Notes: a model not told the origin generated them from the letters alone. A stretch of DNA of 64,000 nucleotides from Agromyces albus (GCF_004134825.1 NZ_SDPN01000008.1:1-64000); one strand, 5' to 3'; positions 50,596-60,309 are shown, counted from the first letter of the stretch. Translations and numbers: made by a program.

Positions 50596-52764
50596 TTACT
50601 TCTTCGACTTCTCGGGAACGGGAAGCGTGCCCGCGGCGCGCTGCGCCGCGTAGTAAGCGCGGGCCTCGTCTTGACGTTCCTGCTCGGCGCCCGACGCGAT
50701 CTTCGCGCGCAAGTGCTCGGGGCGGTAGCCGAACGCGTCGACGAGGTCTTGCGCATGCGGGCGCAACCGCTCGATGAGCCGGTCGATGTAGGCGGTCACG
50801 GCTTGCGCGCGCTGCGGCGAGAGCCGGCCGTTGATGAGGTACCACGCGAGGTGCTTCTCGATGAGGCCGAGCCCGAACAGGTCGCGCACCCAGGTGAGCA
50901 CTTGCTTCGTTCCTGCATCGGTCGTGCGCTCGAGGGCCCGCGTGAACGCCTCCCACTGGAGCAGCTCGGCGTGCGCCCGTGCGGCTTCGATGAGCTCGTT
51001 CTGGTTGCGATTGAAGACCGCCGCGGCATCCGACTTCGGCAGCTTCCGGGCCTCTCGCAGGCGACCCGCGATGTCGCCGATCATCGCCTCGACGCGATCG
51101 GTGAGCAGCTCGCGCTGCGTGTTCGTGTCGCGGAGCTCGGCGACCGAACGGGCGGTCGAACCGAAGTCGGCGATCGTCTGCGCCAGGCGGCGCAAGCCGG
51201 TGCCGTGGTAGGCGCGGTCGGCCGTCTGCTGCACGACATAGCGGGCCATGACGCCGGCATCCGCATTCGCGAACTGCTTCGAGTAGTCGGTGAGCAGGCG
51301 CTTGGCCACGAGCTGCAGCAACACGTTGTTGTCGCCCTCGAAGGTGACGTAGATGTCGAGGTCCTGACGCAGGCCGACGATGCGGTTCTCGGCGAGGAAG
51401 CCGGCGCCGCCACTGGCCTCGCGCGCCTCCTGGAGCGTCTCGAGCGCGTGCCACGTGGAGAGCGGCTTGAGCGCTGCCGCGATCGTCTCGAGGTCTTGGC
51501 GGTCGTCGTCGGTGTCGGCCTTGCCGGAGAACACCTCGTCGAACTTCACGAGGAACTCGTCGTGCGCGAAGATCTGCGCGTACGTCGTGGCGAGCTTCGG
51601 CAGCAGCCGGCGCTGGTGGCGCTGGTAATCGAGCAGCACCTCTTCGTCGGTGTCGCTGCCCGCGGTGAACTGGCGGCGCTGGTTGCCGTAGGTGATCGCG
51701 ATCGTGAGCGCCATCGCCGCAGCGCTCGTCGCGGCGCCGTCGAGCGACACGCGACCCTGCACGAGAGTGCCGAGCATCGTGAAGAAGCGGCGGCCCGAGC
51801 TCGCGATCGGGCTCGAGTAGGTGCCGTCTTCGGCGACGTCGCCATAGCGGTTCAACAGGTTCACGCGGGGCACGCGCACGTCGGTGAAGTGCAGGCGGCC
51901 GTTGTCGATGCCGTTGAGGCCGCCCTTCAGGCCGTCGTCTTCGCCGCCGATGCCCGGCAGGAAGCCGCCATCGGCGTCGCGCAGCGGCACGTAGAAGGCG
52001 TGCACGCCGTGGTTCACGCCCTTCGTGATGAGCTGCGCGAAGACCACCGCCGCGGTGCCGTGCAGTGCCGCGTTGCCGAGGTAGTCCTTCCAGGCGCCGC
52101 GGAACGGAGTGTCGATGACGAACTCCTGCGTCGACTCGTCGTAGGTGGCCGTGGTGCCGATCGCCGCGACATCCGAGCCGTGACCCGTCTCGGTCATCGC
52201 GAACGCGCCGGGCACCTCGAGCGTCATGATGTCGGGCAGGAAGGTCTGGTGGTGGTACTCGGTGCCGAGGTGCAGCACCGCTGCACCGAACAGGCCCCAC
52301 TGCACACCCGACTTGATCTGGAGGCTCGGATCGGCGAGCACGAGCTCCTCGAACCCGGCGATGTTGCCGCCGTGGTCGTCGTGCCCGCCGAGCGACTTCG
52401 GGAACGCGCGGTGGACCGCGCCGTGTTCGACGAGGATCTTCAGTTGTTGGAGCACGCGCTCGCGGTGCTCCTCCATCGACTGGCCCTCGATGCGCTGCAG
52501 GTCGGGGTGCGCGGCGCGCTCGCGCGCGACGAGGCGCAGGTCGGCCCAGGTGCCGAGCAACTGACGGCCTAGGGTGGCGACGTCGACCTTCGGTGCTGCG
52601 CCGTGCGCGGTCGCGACCGTTGCCGGCGATGGTGCCGGTGCAGGCGTGCCGGCTGCCGGACGGGCCGGCTTCTGCGCCGAGTCGACGGCGCCGGAAGTGC
52701 GGGCTGCGGGCTGGGTCGTCGACTCTGAGGTCTTCGAGGAAGTGCTGGGTGCCGTGTCAACCAT
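50596..52764 (-). CDS. Acyl-CoA oxidase/dehydrogenase family protein
   Basis: A 722-residue FAD enzyme of the acyl-CoA oxidase type. The first 60 residues are Ala/Pro/Thr-rich with no clear function. ACOX landmarks follow: AFAMTETGHGSDVAAI, FRGAWKDYLGNAALHGTAAVVFAQL, GLKGGLNGIDNGRLHFTDVRVPRVNLL, GRVSLDGAA and EASGGAGFLAENRI, with the catalytic Glu probably in VTFEGDNNVLLQLV. It catalyses the first step of beta-oxidation with electrons passed to oxygen or flavoprotein. Upstream lies a five-unit 17-base repeat. Confidence 0.9.
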   Translation of the reverse strand: MVDTAPSTSSKTSESTTQPAARTSGAVDSAQKPARPAAGTPAPAPSPATVATAHGAAPKVDVATLGRQLLGTWADLRLVARERAAHPDLQRIEGQSMEEHRERVLQQLKILVEHGAVHRAFPKSLGGHDDHGGNIAGFEELVLADPSLQIKSGVQWGLFGAAVLHLGTEYHHQTFLPDIMTLEVPGAFAMTETGHGSDVAAIGTTATYDESTQEFVIDTPFRGAWKDYLGNAALHGTAAVVFAQLITKGVNHGVHAFYVPLRDADGGFLPGIGGEDDGLKGGLNGIDNGRLHFTDVRVPRVNLLNRYGDVAEDGTYSSPIASSGRRFFTMLGTLVQGRVSLDGAATSAAAMALTIAITYGNQRRQFTAGSDTDEEVLLDYQRHQRRLLPKLATTYAQIFAHDEFLVKFDEVFSGKADTDDDRQDLETIAAALKPLSTWHALETLQEAREASGGAGFLAENRIVGLRQDLDIYVTFEGDNNVLLQLVAKRLLTDYSKQFANADAGVMARYVVQQTADRAYHGTGLRRLAQTIADFGSTARSVAELRDTNTQRELLTDRVEAMIGDIAGRLREARKLPKSDAAAVFNRNQNELIEAARAHAELLQWEAFTRALERTTDAGTKQVLTWVRDLFGLGLIEKHLAWYLINGRLSPQRAQAVTAYIDRLIERLRPHAQDLVDAFGYRPEHLRAKIASGAEQERQDEARAYYAAQRAAGTLPVPEKSKK

Positions 52765-52783
52765 CGTCGGTTTCGTCCTTCGT

Positions 52784-52868
52784 CTGCGGTCAGGCTTCGT
52801 CTGCCGTCAGGCAGCGCCTGCGATCAGGCTTCGCCTGTGGTCAAGGCTCGCCTGCGGTCGAGGCTCAC
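52784..52868. repeat. Five tandem 17-base units upstream of acyl-CoA oxidase
   Basis: Units begin at 52784, 52801, 52818, 52835 and 52852; the consensus is CTGCGGTCAGGCTTCGC. Adjacent units form short hairpins such as CAGGC TTC GCCTG. They lie 20-104 bases before the oxidase start on the minus strand. Operator array or decayed repeat are both possible. Confidence 0.8.
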
Positions 52869-53046
52869 TTCCACGGTATGACCGCACCTCGCGCGCCCGA
52901 AACCGTGCGTCCCGGGCCTACAAACCGCGCCCGCGACCGCTCGGATGCGCCTGTCGAGACCCTACAAAGCCGAGTCGGGCCCACGTAGGACCATCGACAA
53001 TCGGATGCCGCGGCATCCGCTTATCCGAATGCTGCGCCGAACGTGA

Positions 53047-55104
53047 TCAGGCCGCGGCGACGACCCGGATCAGTGCCTCGCCGTAGGCTTCGAGCTTCTT
53101 CGCTCCGATGCCGGTGATGCCGTCGAGCTCGCCGATGGCAGCGGGACGCGCTTGCGCGACGGCGCGAAGCGTGGCGTCGCCGAACACGATGTAGGCGGGC
53201 ACTCCCTGCTCGCGCGCCTCACCCGCTCGCCACGCGCGCAGCGCCTCGAACAGCTCGAGCTCGAGCGGGCTGAGATCTGCCGAGGCGGCGGCGGCCTTCG
53301 GCCCGCGTGACCGGGTGATGCGTTCGGGTTCGGTGCGGAGCGCCACCTCGTGCCTGCCCGCGAGCACGGCGGCGGATGCCTCGGTGACCGTGAGCGTGCC
53401 GTACTCGCCGTGCGTGGCGAGCAGGCCCTGCGCGAGCAGCTGCCGCACGACACTTCGCCACTGCTGTTCGCTGAGGTCTTGGCCGATGCCCCACGTGGTG
53501 AGCGAATCGTGGTCGTACTGGCGCGAGCGCGGCGTCTCTTTGCCGCGCAGGATGTCGATGAGGTGCCCGGCGCCGAACTTCTGCCGGCGCTCACGCTGCA
53601 GGCGCACGATCGTCGACATGAGCTTCTGTGCCGGCACGGTGCCGTTCCACGAGGCGGGCGGCTCGAGGCACGTGTCGCAGTTGCCGCACGGCTGGCTCGC
53701 CTGGCCGAAGTAACCGAGCAGGTTCTGGCGTCGGCACTGCACGGTCTCGCAGAGCGCGAGCATCGCGTCGAGGTGTTGCGCCAGGCGGCGACGATGCGCG
53801 AGGTCTCCGGGACTCTCGTCGATCATGCGGCGCTGCTGCACGACGTCTTGCAGACCGTAGGCGAGCCAGGCGGTGGCCGGGGCGCCGTCGCGGCCGGCAC
53901 GGCCCGTCTCCTGGTAGTAGCCCTCGACCGACTTCGGCAGGTCGATGTGCGCCACGAATCGAACATCGGGCTTGTCGATGCCCATGCCGAACGCGATGGT
54001 CGCGACGATGACGACGCCGTCTTCGCGGAGGAACCGCTCTTGCGTGCGACGGCGGAGCGCGGCGTCGAGTCCGGCGTGGTAGGGCAGCGCGTTCACGCCG
54101 TTCGCGGCGAGGAAGGCGGCGGTCTTCTCGGTGGTGGCGCGGGAGAGGGCGTAGATGATGCCCGAGACCGGATTGCCTGCGGCATCCACACCCTCGCTGC
54201 GGACGAAGTCGAGCAGCTGCTTGCGCACCTCGAGCTTGGGCGCGATGCGGTACTGGATGTTCGGGCGGTCGAAGCTCGAGACGAAGTGCTTGGCCCCGCT
54301 GAGCGAGAGCCGGTCGGTGATCTCGCGGTGGGTGGCGTCAGTGGCGGTGGCGGTGAGCGCGATGCGCGGCACGTCGGGCCAGCGCTCGGCGAGCTCGGAG
54401 AGCGCGAGATAGTCGGGGCGGAAGTCGTGGCCCCATTGTGCGACGCAGTGCGCCTCGTCGATCGCGAAGAGCGCGACCTTGCCGCGCGCGAGGAGCTGCT
54501 TGGCCGACTCGGTGTTCAGGCGCTCGGGCGCGACGTAGAGGAGGTCGAGCTCACCCGCGACGTAGGCCCGCTCGACGTCGGCACGCTCGGCGGGCTGCTG
54601 GCTCGAATTGAGGTAGGCGGCCCGCACACCGTTGCGGACGAGCGCGTCGACCTGGTCGTGCATGAGCGCGATGAGCGGCGAGACCACGATGCCGGTGCCC
54701 TCGCGGAGCAGTGACGGGATCTGGTAGCAGAGACTCTTGCCGCCGCCGGTGGGCATGAGCACGACGGCGTCGCCGCCCGACGTGACCTGCTCGATGATCT
54801 CGGCCTGCTCGCCGCGGAACGCGTCGAAGCCGAACACCGTGTGCAGCGCCTCGGCCGCCGTCGCGAAGCGGGCCGGGGCGACGCCGCCGGGCATGGCCGC
54901 GGTCGTGTTGCGGGTCGTGTTGCGAGCAGCGCCGTGCCCGGCGCCTCGCGGCGAGGAACCGAAGCCGGCTCCCCTTTCGTTCGAGGGTGCGCCCGACCAG
55001 CCGTCGTCGGCGGGCGGAACCCAGTCGTCATCGGGCGGTGGCGCGAACTCGTCGGGATCCCAGGGGACCTCCTCGGCCGAATCGGGCTGCGCGTTCGAGT
55101 TCAC
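53047..55104 (-). CDS. recQ: ATP-dependent DNA helicase RecQ
   Basis: A 685-residue 3'-5' DNA helicase in recombination and repair. A Pro/Asp-rich N-terminal extension (about 75 residues) precedes the helicase core: MPTGGGKSLCYQIP (motif I), SPLIALMHDQ, FAIDEAHCVAQWGHDFRP (DEAH), ALTATA, VIVATIAFGMGID and YYQETGRAGRDG. The RQC zinc cysteines are in CRRQNLLGYFG and CGNCDTC, and the C-terminal HRDC domain is LELFEALRAWRAGEAREQGVPAYIVFGDATL. Full length, ATG at 55104. Confidence 0.95.
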   Translation of the reverse strand: MNSNAQPDSAEEVPWDPDEFAPPPDDDWVPPADDGWSGAPSNERGAGFGSSPRGAGHGAARNTTRNTTAAMPGGVAPARFATAAEALHTVFGFDAFRGEQAEIIEQVTSGGDAVVLMPTGGGKSLCYQIPSLLREGTGIVVSPLIALMHDQVDALVRNGVRAAYLNSSQQPAERADVERAYVAGELDLLYVAPERLNTESAKQLLARGKVALFAIDEAHCVAQWGHDFRPDYLALSELAERWPDVPRIALTATATDATHREITDRLSLSGAKHFVSSFDRPNIQYRIAPKLEVRKQLLDFVRSEGVDAAGNPVSGIIYALSRATTEKTAAFLAANGVNALPYHAGLDAALRRRTQERFLREDGVVIVATIAFGMGIDKPDVRFVAHIDLPKSVEGYYQETGRAGRDGAPATAWLAYGLQDVVQQRRMIDESPGDLAHRRRLAQHLDAMLALCETVQCRRQNLLGYFGQASQPCGNCDTCLEPPASWNGTVPAQKLMSTIVRLQRERRQKFGAGHLIDILRGKETPRSRQYDHDSLTTWGIGQDLSEQQWRSVVRQLLAQGLLATHGEYGTLTVTEASAAVLAGRHEVALRTEPERITRSRGPKAAAASADLSPLELELFEALRAWRAGEAREQGVPAYIVFGDATLRAVAQARPAAIGELDGITGIGAKKLEAYGEALIRVVAAA

Positions 55105-55251
55105 TCGTCGAGTGTAACGAGCGCCGCTGACGGACCGGCTGCCCGGCAGCGGCTGAGCGGGGCCGATCGAGCGCGGCGACCGGTGGAGGACGAGTCATCC
55201 GGATGCTTCATCGCCACTCCGAACCGGGCGAGCTCGAGATCGCTCGAGACG

Positions 55252-55289
55252 CCGATGAGGCCGGACACTCGCGTGCCCGGCCTCATCGG
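55252..55289. terminator. Hairpin terminator after the nuclease gene
   Basis: CCGATGAGGCCGG and CCGGCCTCATCGG make a 13-base perfect stem around a 12-base loop, 15 bases past the nuclease/nucleotidase stop. No clear U-tract. Confidence 0.75.
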
Positions 55290-55304
55290 TGGTGCGGTGT
55301 TCGA

Positions 55305-58300
55305 TCAGTCGACGGTCAGGGTGAACGAGCTCGACGTGCCGGTTGTCGGCACCGAGATCTCGAACGTCTGCGCGCCGCTCGCTCCCTCGGGGATCGTGAA
55401 GACCACCGTCGCCTGGCCGATGTTGTCGAGCGTCGGCGTGAACGACCGGTCGACCGGCGCGCTCGCGAGGTCGACGCCGCCGAGCGAGACGACGACGGTT
55501 CCGGCCGCGGGCTCGTTCGTGCTGAAGTCGAGCGACGAGAGGTTGACCGTCACCTGGTCGCCCACGTCGTAGCCGTCGGCGTCGGGAGCCGAGACCTTGA
55601 CTCCGACCGCGCGCTGCGCGTAGTCAGGCGTCGCAGTGCCGTGGGCGGCGTACCAGTCGACCATCGACTCGAGGTCGACCTTGCCGCTGTCGGCCTTGCT
55701 CGTGCCCGTCGCGAGGGTGAGGAAGTTGTCTCCACCGGTGCCGAGGAACGAGTTCACGCCGACCGAGTACGTCGCCGCGGGATCGAGCGGCTCGCCGTTC
55801 AGGCGAATGCTCGTGATGTGCGAACCCTTCGCCGCCGTCGGGTCGTACGTGTAGGTCAGCCCCTCGCTCACGCCGAGCTTGAGGAACGGCCTGGATGCCC
55901 CAGCCGGCTGCCACTGGTCCTCGAGCACGTCCTTGATCTTCGCTCCGGTGAGATTCATCGTGACGAGCGTGTTCGCGAACGGCTGCACCGCAGCGGCCTC
56001 GCGATACGTGACCTCGCCCGACTCGATATTCGCCCGCAGGCCGCCCGGGTTCATGAACGTGACATCGACCTCGCGAGTGCCGTCTTCATTGAGCGCCCAG
56101 AGCTGCACGTCGGCGACGAAGTTGCCGAGCGTCGACTCACCACCGCGGTTCTCGGGGTAGGAGGCGCCACCGAGGGGTGCGAACGCGGCCCGGTTGAAGT
56201 TCGCGCTCGCCTCTCCCAGCACGACATTGCCGAGTTCATCGGCGACGATCTTCGCCTGGTCGACGATCGGCTTGACCTCGGGGTCGTCGAGGTAGAGCGG
56301 CGTCGCGCCGTCCATGAGGTTGTAGACCTCGTTGGTGATCTTGGAGATCTTCTTCGCCGCGCGATCGAACTGGATCTCCATCTTGGAGAACTTCTCGCCG
56401 TACTGGCCGCTCGAGATCACGGGCCGGCCGTCGATCACGTGGTTGTAGGCGAGATGGGTGTGACCCGAGACGATCGCGTCGACCTCGGCGGTCGTGTTGA
56501 GCACGATCTTGCCGAAGCGCGTCGCGGGATCGACCGCCGACGCCACGTCGGTCGTCGCCGCGCCCTCGTGCACGAGCAGGATGAGGATGTCGGCTTCGCC
56601 GTTGTCCTTCTTGCCGTCGCTCAACTGCGCCGCGACGCGGTTCGCGGCCTCGGCGACGTCGCCCACCGTGATCTCGGCGATGCCGCCGGGGCTCACGAGT
56701 GACGGGAGCTCGTCGGTGACCGCTCCGATGAAGCCCACGTTGACGCCGTCGAACGACTGGATCCAGTACTCGGGCAATGCCGGCTTTCCGGTCGCCTTGT
56801 CGTAGACGTTGGCGCCGAGGTACTCCCAGAGGGCGAGCGGCATCACGCGATCGGTGAGGTCGGCGAAGCCCTGGTCGAACTCGTGGTTGCCGACCGAGCT
56901 CACCTCGAGCCCGGCGGCGTTGAGCGCTTCGATCGTCGGCACGTCCTGCTGGATGAACGACGTGAACGTCGAGGCGCCGATCATGTCGCCCGCTGCCGCG
57001 AACACGGTGTTCGGGTTCTCGGCGCGGATCTGCTTGACCGCGGTGGAGAGCGCCGCGATGCCGCCGGACGGCGCGGACTGCTCGATGCGACCGTGGAAGT
57101 CGTTCACGGTCACGACGTCGATCTCGACCGTCGAGGGCGCCGACTCCGTGCCCACGCCGACGAGGATCGGGTCGTGGTCGCTCGAGCGGTAGGGGGTGCC
57201 GGCTTCGCTCGCCGGACCCCAGTACTCGCGACCGGACCACTCGGCCGAGTTGATCGACCACACGCCGGCTTTGGTCACCTTGTCGGTGGCCGACTTCGAC
57301 GCGATGACGTGGTCGAGCGAGCCGAGCTCGCCGTCGAACGAGTACGTGTACTGGCCTGCGGCCTTCTTCGGCAGGATGTCGCTCCAACCCGCGTCGGCGA
57401 AGACCTTGATGGGGTCTTCCTTCGCGTAGGCGTTGAAGTCTCCGACGAGGAAGATGTCGGTCTTCCGGTCTACTGAGAGGCCCTGCGCGAAGGTGAGCAG
57501 CGACTGGGACTGCTCGACCCGCTCGTCGTTGAACGCGTCTTGACCGGGCTGGGGGCTCGGGTCGGTGCCGCTCTTCGACTTGAAGTGGTTGGCGACGACG
57601 GTCACGAACTGCTTGTCGTACTTGAAGGTCTGGGCGATCGGCTCACGCGCGATGTCCCACACGGTCTCGTCGACGATCGTCTTGGCCGCGTCGACCGGCT
57701 TGACGGCGGCCGCGCGGTAGATGATCGCGTTCGTGATGAAGTCGGTGATCGCCGCGTCGTGCAGCGCCGCGGGCGTGGGCACGAACTTCCACACCTGGGA
57801 GCCGGCGGCCTGGTTGAGGCCGGCGACGAGGTCGGCGAGCGCCTCGTCGGGCGCCTCGCCGAGCTTCACGGAGTTCTCGATCTCCTGGAGCGCCACGATG
57901 TCGGCGTCGAGGGCGTTGATCGCCGTGACGATCTTCGACTTCTGGATGGCGAACTCGGCGGCGTTCGCTGCGCCGCGAGCGTCGGGGTTGTCATCGGAGA
58001 ACGTCGTGAAGTAGTTCAGCACGTTGAAGCCCGCGACCGAGACGTCGCCGCCGACCGCGGGAGCCGCAGCGGGGCGGGGGTTCGCGGCGGTGAACGTGGG
58101 CTTGAGCGATGCGTCGCTCGCGTCGGTGATGGGCACCGGCGGCTGCAGGCGCCATTCGCCGAAGTCGAAGTTCAGCACGTATCCGCCGGCGGGGAAGTTC
58201 ACGGCGTCGCCGTTGCGCACGACCGCGTCTTTCGTGAGGTAGGGCTGGTCGCCGGGGTGTGCCGGGTTGTCGGAGCCGTTGGAGTTGCGGATGCCGATGC

Positions 58301-58988
58301 TGTAGCCGTCGTCGAGGAGGAGCCGGCTCGCGCGGTTCGCGGTGTTGGCGTTGTTCGCCGCGGTCGAGCCGGGGGCTGCGCTCTCGAACGGCTCGATGGG
58401 CATCGCGTTGCCGGCGTTCAGCCAGAGTTCACCGAAGCGCAGGAGGTTGTGGCTCGAGATGAGGCGGTGCGTTCCGCTGGGCTGCACGAGCATGCCCTCG
58501 AACGCCTCACGAGCGGCGCCGAGCACCGTGGCGGGCATGGGGGTGAGGGCGGGCACGCCCACCCCGGCCTGCACGAGTTCGACCGCGCCGGCGGCGGAGC
58601 CCGTGATCTGCGTGTTGCCGTTGAACTCGCTCACCCGGCCGGTGACGCGCACCTTGTCGCCGATCGCGACCGCGGGATTGGCGCTGGAGAGGAAGATGAA
58701 GATGCCGTCTGAGGCATTCGGCGTGGCATCCGCGGCCCCGCCAGAGCCCGCGGTCTGCAGGTAGATGCCACGGTACCCGCCCGTGCGATGGTCGGCGGTG
58801 ACGACGCCCTCGACCGTGACGGTCGCGCCGACGAGCGGCGACGTCGCGACGTTGGTGCCCTGGACCTGAGCGATGCTGTGCGTCGGTTCGGCGGCGAACG
58901 CGGGGGGCGCTGCGAACACCCCGGCGAACAAAGTGCCTGCCGCGGCGATGGCCACGGCAGAAAGGCGTTGGGTGGTGCGACGTTGCAT
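55305..58988 (-). CDS. Secreted ExeM/NucH-type nuclease fused to 5'-nucleotidase
   Basis: A 1227-residue exported protein. Signal peptide to about residue 33; an OB/lamin-tail-like domain (about 40-140); an endonuclease/exonuclease/phosphatase domain from about 325 (VAGFNVLNYF, ALQEIEN, VVANHFKSK, GDFNAYA, SDHDPI); a metallophosphoesterase from about 627 (VVTVNDFHGRIEQ, GDMIGAS, GNHEFDQG, VHEG, GHTHLAYN); a 5'-nucleotidase C-terminal domain (about 910-1085) and a C-terminal Ig-like region. It should degrade extracellular DNA and dephosphorylate the nucleotides. No sortase motif was seen. Start at 58988 after GAGGAG. Confidence 0.92.
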   Translation of the reverse strand: MQRRTTQRLSAVAIAAAGTLFAGVFAAPPAFAAEPTHSIAQVQGTNVATSPLVGATVTVEGVVTADHRTGGYRGIYLQTAGSGGAADATPNASDGIFIFLSSANPAVAIGDKVRVTGRVSEFNGNTQITGSAAGAVELVQAGVGVPALTPMPATVLGAAREAFEGMLVQPSGTHRLISSHNLLRFGELWLNAGNAMPIEPFESAAPGSTAANNANTANRASRLLLDDGYSIGIRNSNGSDNPAHPGDQPYLTKDAVVRNGDAVNFPAGGYVLNFDFGEWRLQPPVPITDASDASLKPTFTAANPRPAAAPAVGGDVSVAGFNVLNYFTTFSDDNPDARGAANAAEFAIQKSKIVTAINALDADIVALQEIENSVKLGEAPDEALADLVAGLNQAAGSQVWKFVPTPAALHDAAITDFITNAIIYRAAAVKPVDAAKTIVDETVWDIAREPIAQTFKYDKQFVTVVANHFKSKSGTDPSPQPGQDAFNDERVEQSQSLLTFAQGLSVDRKTDIFLVGDFNAYAKEDPIKVFADAGWSDILPKKAAGQYTYSFDGELGSLDHVIASKSATDKVTKAGVWSINSAEWSGREYWGPASEAGTPYRSSDHDPILVGVGTESAPSTVEIDVVTVNDFHGRIEQSAPSGGIAALSTAVKQIRAENPNTVFAAAGDMIGASTFTSFIQQDVPTIEALNAAGLEVSSVGNHEFDQGFADLTDRVMPLALWEYLGANVYDKATGKPALPEYWIQSFDGVNVGFIGAVTDELPSLVSPGGIAEITVGDVAEAANRVAAQLSDGKKDNGEADILILLVHEGAATTDVASAVDPATRFGKIVLNTTAEVDAIVSGHTHLAYNHVIDGRPVISSGQYGEKFSKMEIQFDRAAKKISKITNEVYNLMDGATPLYLDDPEVKPIVDQAKIVADELGNVVLGEASANFNRAAFAPLGGASYPENRGGESTLGNFVADVQLWALNEDGTREVDVTFMNPGGLRANIESGEVTYREAAAVQPFANTLVTMNLTGAKIKDVLEDQWQPAGASRPFLKLGVSEGLTYTYDPTAAKGSHITSIRLNGEPLDPAATYSVGVNSFLGTGGDNFLTLATGTSKADSGKVDLESMVDWYAAHGTATPDYAQRAVGVKVSAPDADGYDVGDQVTVNLSSLDFSTNEPAAGTVVVSLGGVDLASAPVDRSFTPTLDNIGQATVVFTIPEGASGAQTFEISVPTTGTSSSFTLTVD

Positions 58989-59213
58989 GACTCTCCTCAA
59001 GCGTTCGCGCCCGGCTCACACGACTCGCACTCGGGCGCGTTCCTCGGGGACTGTGCCCGTAGCCTATGAGCGCGGAGTGCCCATTTCCAAGGGTGTGCCG
59101 ACGATTGATTCGTCGATTTCACACGGCGTTCATGCGCGTCTGCGCACATGAGCATCGGCCGCCATTCGGTCCGCTCGAATGAGCAGAACCACGCCGGATA
59201 CGCTGGGACGACC

Positions 59214-60197
59214 ATGCTCACCGCTGCCCTCTCCCTCACCGGGGCGCTCGTCTACGGCGCGGCCGATTTCCTCGGAGGGCTCGCCGCCAAGCGCATGAGC
59301 GCGATGCTCGTGGCGGCGATCGCGGCACTCGCAGGACTCGTCGTGCTCGTCGCCGCCTATCCCGTGCTCGGCGGCACGTGGAGCACGCACGACGTCACGT
59401 GGGGCCTGCTCTCCGGGATCTCGGGCGCGATCGGCATCTCGCTGCTCTACGCCTGCCTCGCCATCGGGCCGATGAGCATCCTCTCGCCCCTCACCGCCGT
59501 GATCTCTGCGACGGTGCCGATGATCTGGGGGCTGCTCGTGAACGGCGAGCGATTCGGCTCGCTCGGGTATTGGGCGCTCGGCCTCGCGCTCCTCGCGGTG
59601 GTGCTCGTGGGCTTCGTTCCTGAGCGCGGGGCGGTGCGGCCGCAACCTCGCGGCCTCCTCCTGGCGGTGGGTTCCGGCATCGGAATCGGCGGCTTCCTCA
59701 TCGCGATCGACCAGACCTCGGATGAGAGCGGCGTCGTGCCATTGCTCCTCAACCGTTGCGTCACCGCCGCGATCATGCTCACGGTGATCGGCGTCCTGGC
59801 GCTCATCGCCGTGTCGCGTCGGGCTGCACGCGAAATGAAGGACGAGCGGATGCCGCAGCCGGCGGTGATCGCGGTGGGTGCCTCGCCGGAGATCGCGGGG
59901 ATTCCGGCATCGGGGGATGCTCCGAGGTGGCTTCGATACGCGTCCGGCTTCGCCGGGCGCTACTCAACCACCGGACTGCTCGCGATCGCGTGCGGCGTGG
60001 TCGACGTGGTCGCCAACGGGCTGCTCCTGCTCGGCATCCGCGCGGGCGACCTCTCGGTGGCTGCAGTGCTCGGGGCGATGTATCCGGCCGGCACGATCCT
60101 GCTCGCCGCGGTCGTGCTGAAGGAGCGCATCGCGCCGGTGCAGTGGGCGGGACTCGTGCTCGCACTCACGGCGGCAGGCATGCTCGCCGTGGCGTGA
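59214..60197 (+). CDS. EamA/DMT transporter with a REP-like insertion in the frame
   Basis: A 327-residue membrane protein of about ten helices in two EamA repeats. Between repeat halves, near residues 220-260, lies an insert of about 40 residues not seen in typical family members; its residues RWLRYASGFAGRYSTTG are translated from a REP-like repeat (59926-59974). The insert precedes LLAIACGVVDVVANGLLLLG, where family similarity resumes. The frame stays open. The start ATG at 59214 lies 225 bases after the divergent nuclease start. Substrate unknown. Confidence 0.85.
   Translation: MLTAALSLTGALVYGAADFLGGLAAKRMSAMLVAAIAALAGLVVLVAAYPVLGGTWSTHDVTWGLLSGISGAIGISLLYACLAIGPMSILSPLTAVISATVPMIWGLLVNGERFGSLGYWALGLALLAVVLVGFVPERGAVRPQPRGLLLAVGSGIGIGGFLIAIDQTSDESGVVPLLLNRCVTAAIMLTVIGVLALIAVSRRAAREMKDERMPQPAVIAVGASPEIAGIPASGDAPRWLRYASGFAGRYSTTGLLAIACGVVDVVANGLLLLGIRAGDLSVAAVLGAMYPAGTILLAAVVLKERIAPVQWAGLVLALTAAGMLAVA
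59926..59974 (+). repeat. REP-like repeat, copy inside the EamA gene
   Basis: GGTGGCTTCGATACGCGTCC... to ...CTACTCAACCACCGG; 47 of 49 bases equal the copy at 60257-60305. It is read in frame as part of the transporter. Confidence 0.85.
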
Positions 60198-60203
60198 CCA
60201 ACC

Positions 60204-60246
60204 CCGGTGGTTGAGTAGCCAGCGAAGCAGGCGTATCGAAACCACC
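60204..60246 (-). repeat. REP-like repeat, inverted copy
   Basis: CCGGTGGTTGAGTAGC ... GCGTATCGAAACCACC, the reverse of the other copies with a divergent centre. Seven bases after the EamA stop; with the next copy it forms a large inverted repeat and may terminate transcription. Confidence 0.85.
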
Positions 60247-60256
60247 CGTGCCCAAT

Positions 60257-60305
60257 GGTGGTTTCGATACGCGTCCGGCTCCGCCGGGCGCTACTCAACC
60301 ACCGG
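60257..60305 (+). repeat. REP-like repeat, forward copy between convergent genes
   Basis: GGTGGTTTCGATACGCGTCC ... GCTACTCAACCACCGG, nearly identical to the copy at 59926. It lies just before the stop of the convergent helicase gene (60310), and pairs with the inverted copy at 60204-60246. Confidence 0.85.
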
Positions 60306-60309
60306 GCGG

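Noticed and set aside
52784-52868. CRISPR array
   Set aside because: Units are contiguous with no spacers, and no cas gene is nearby.
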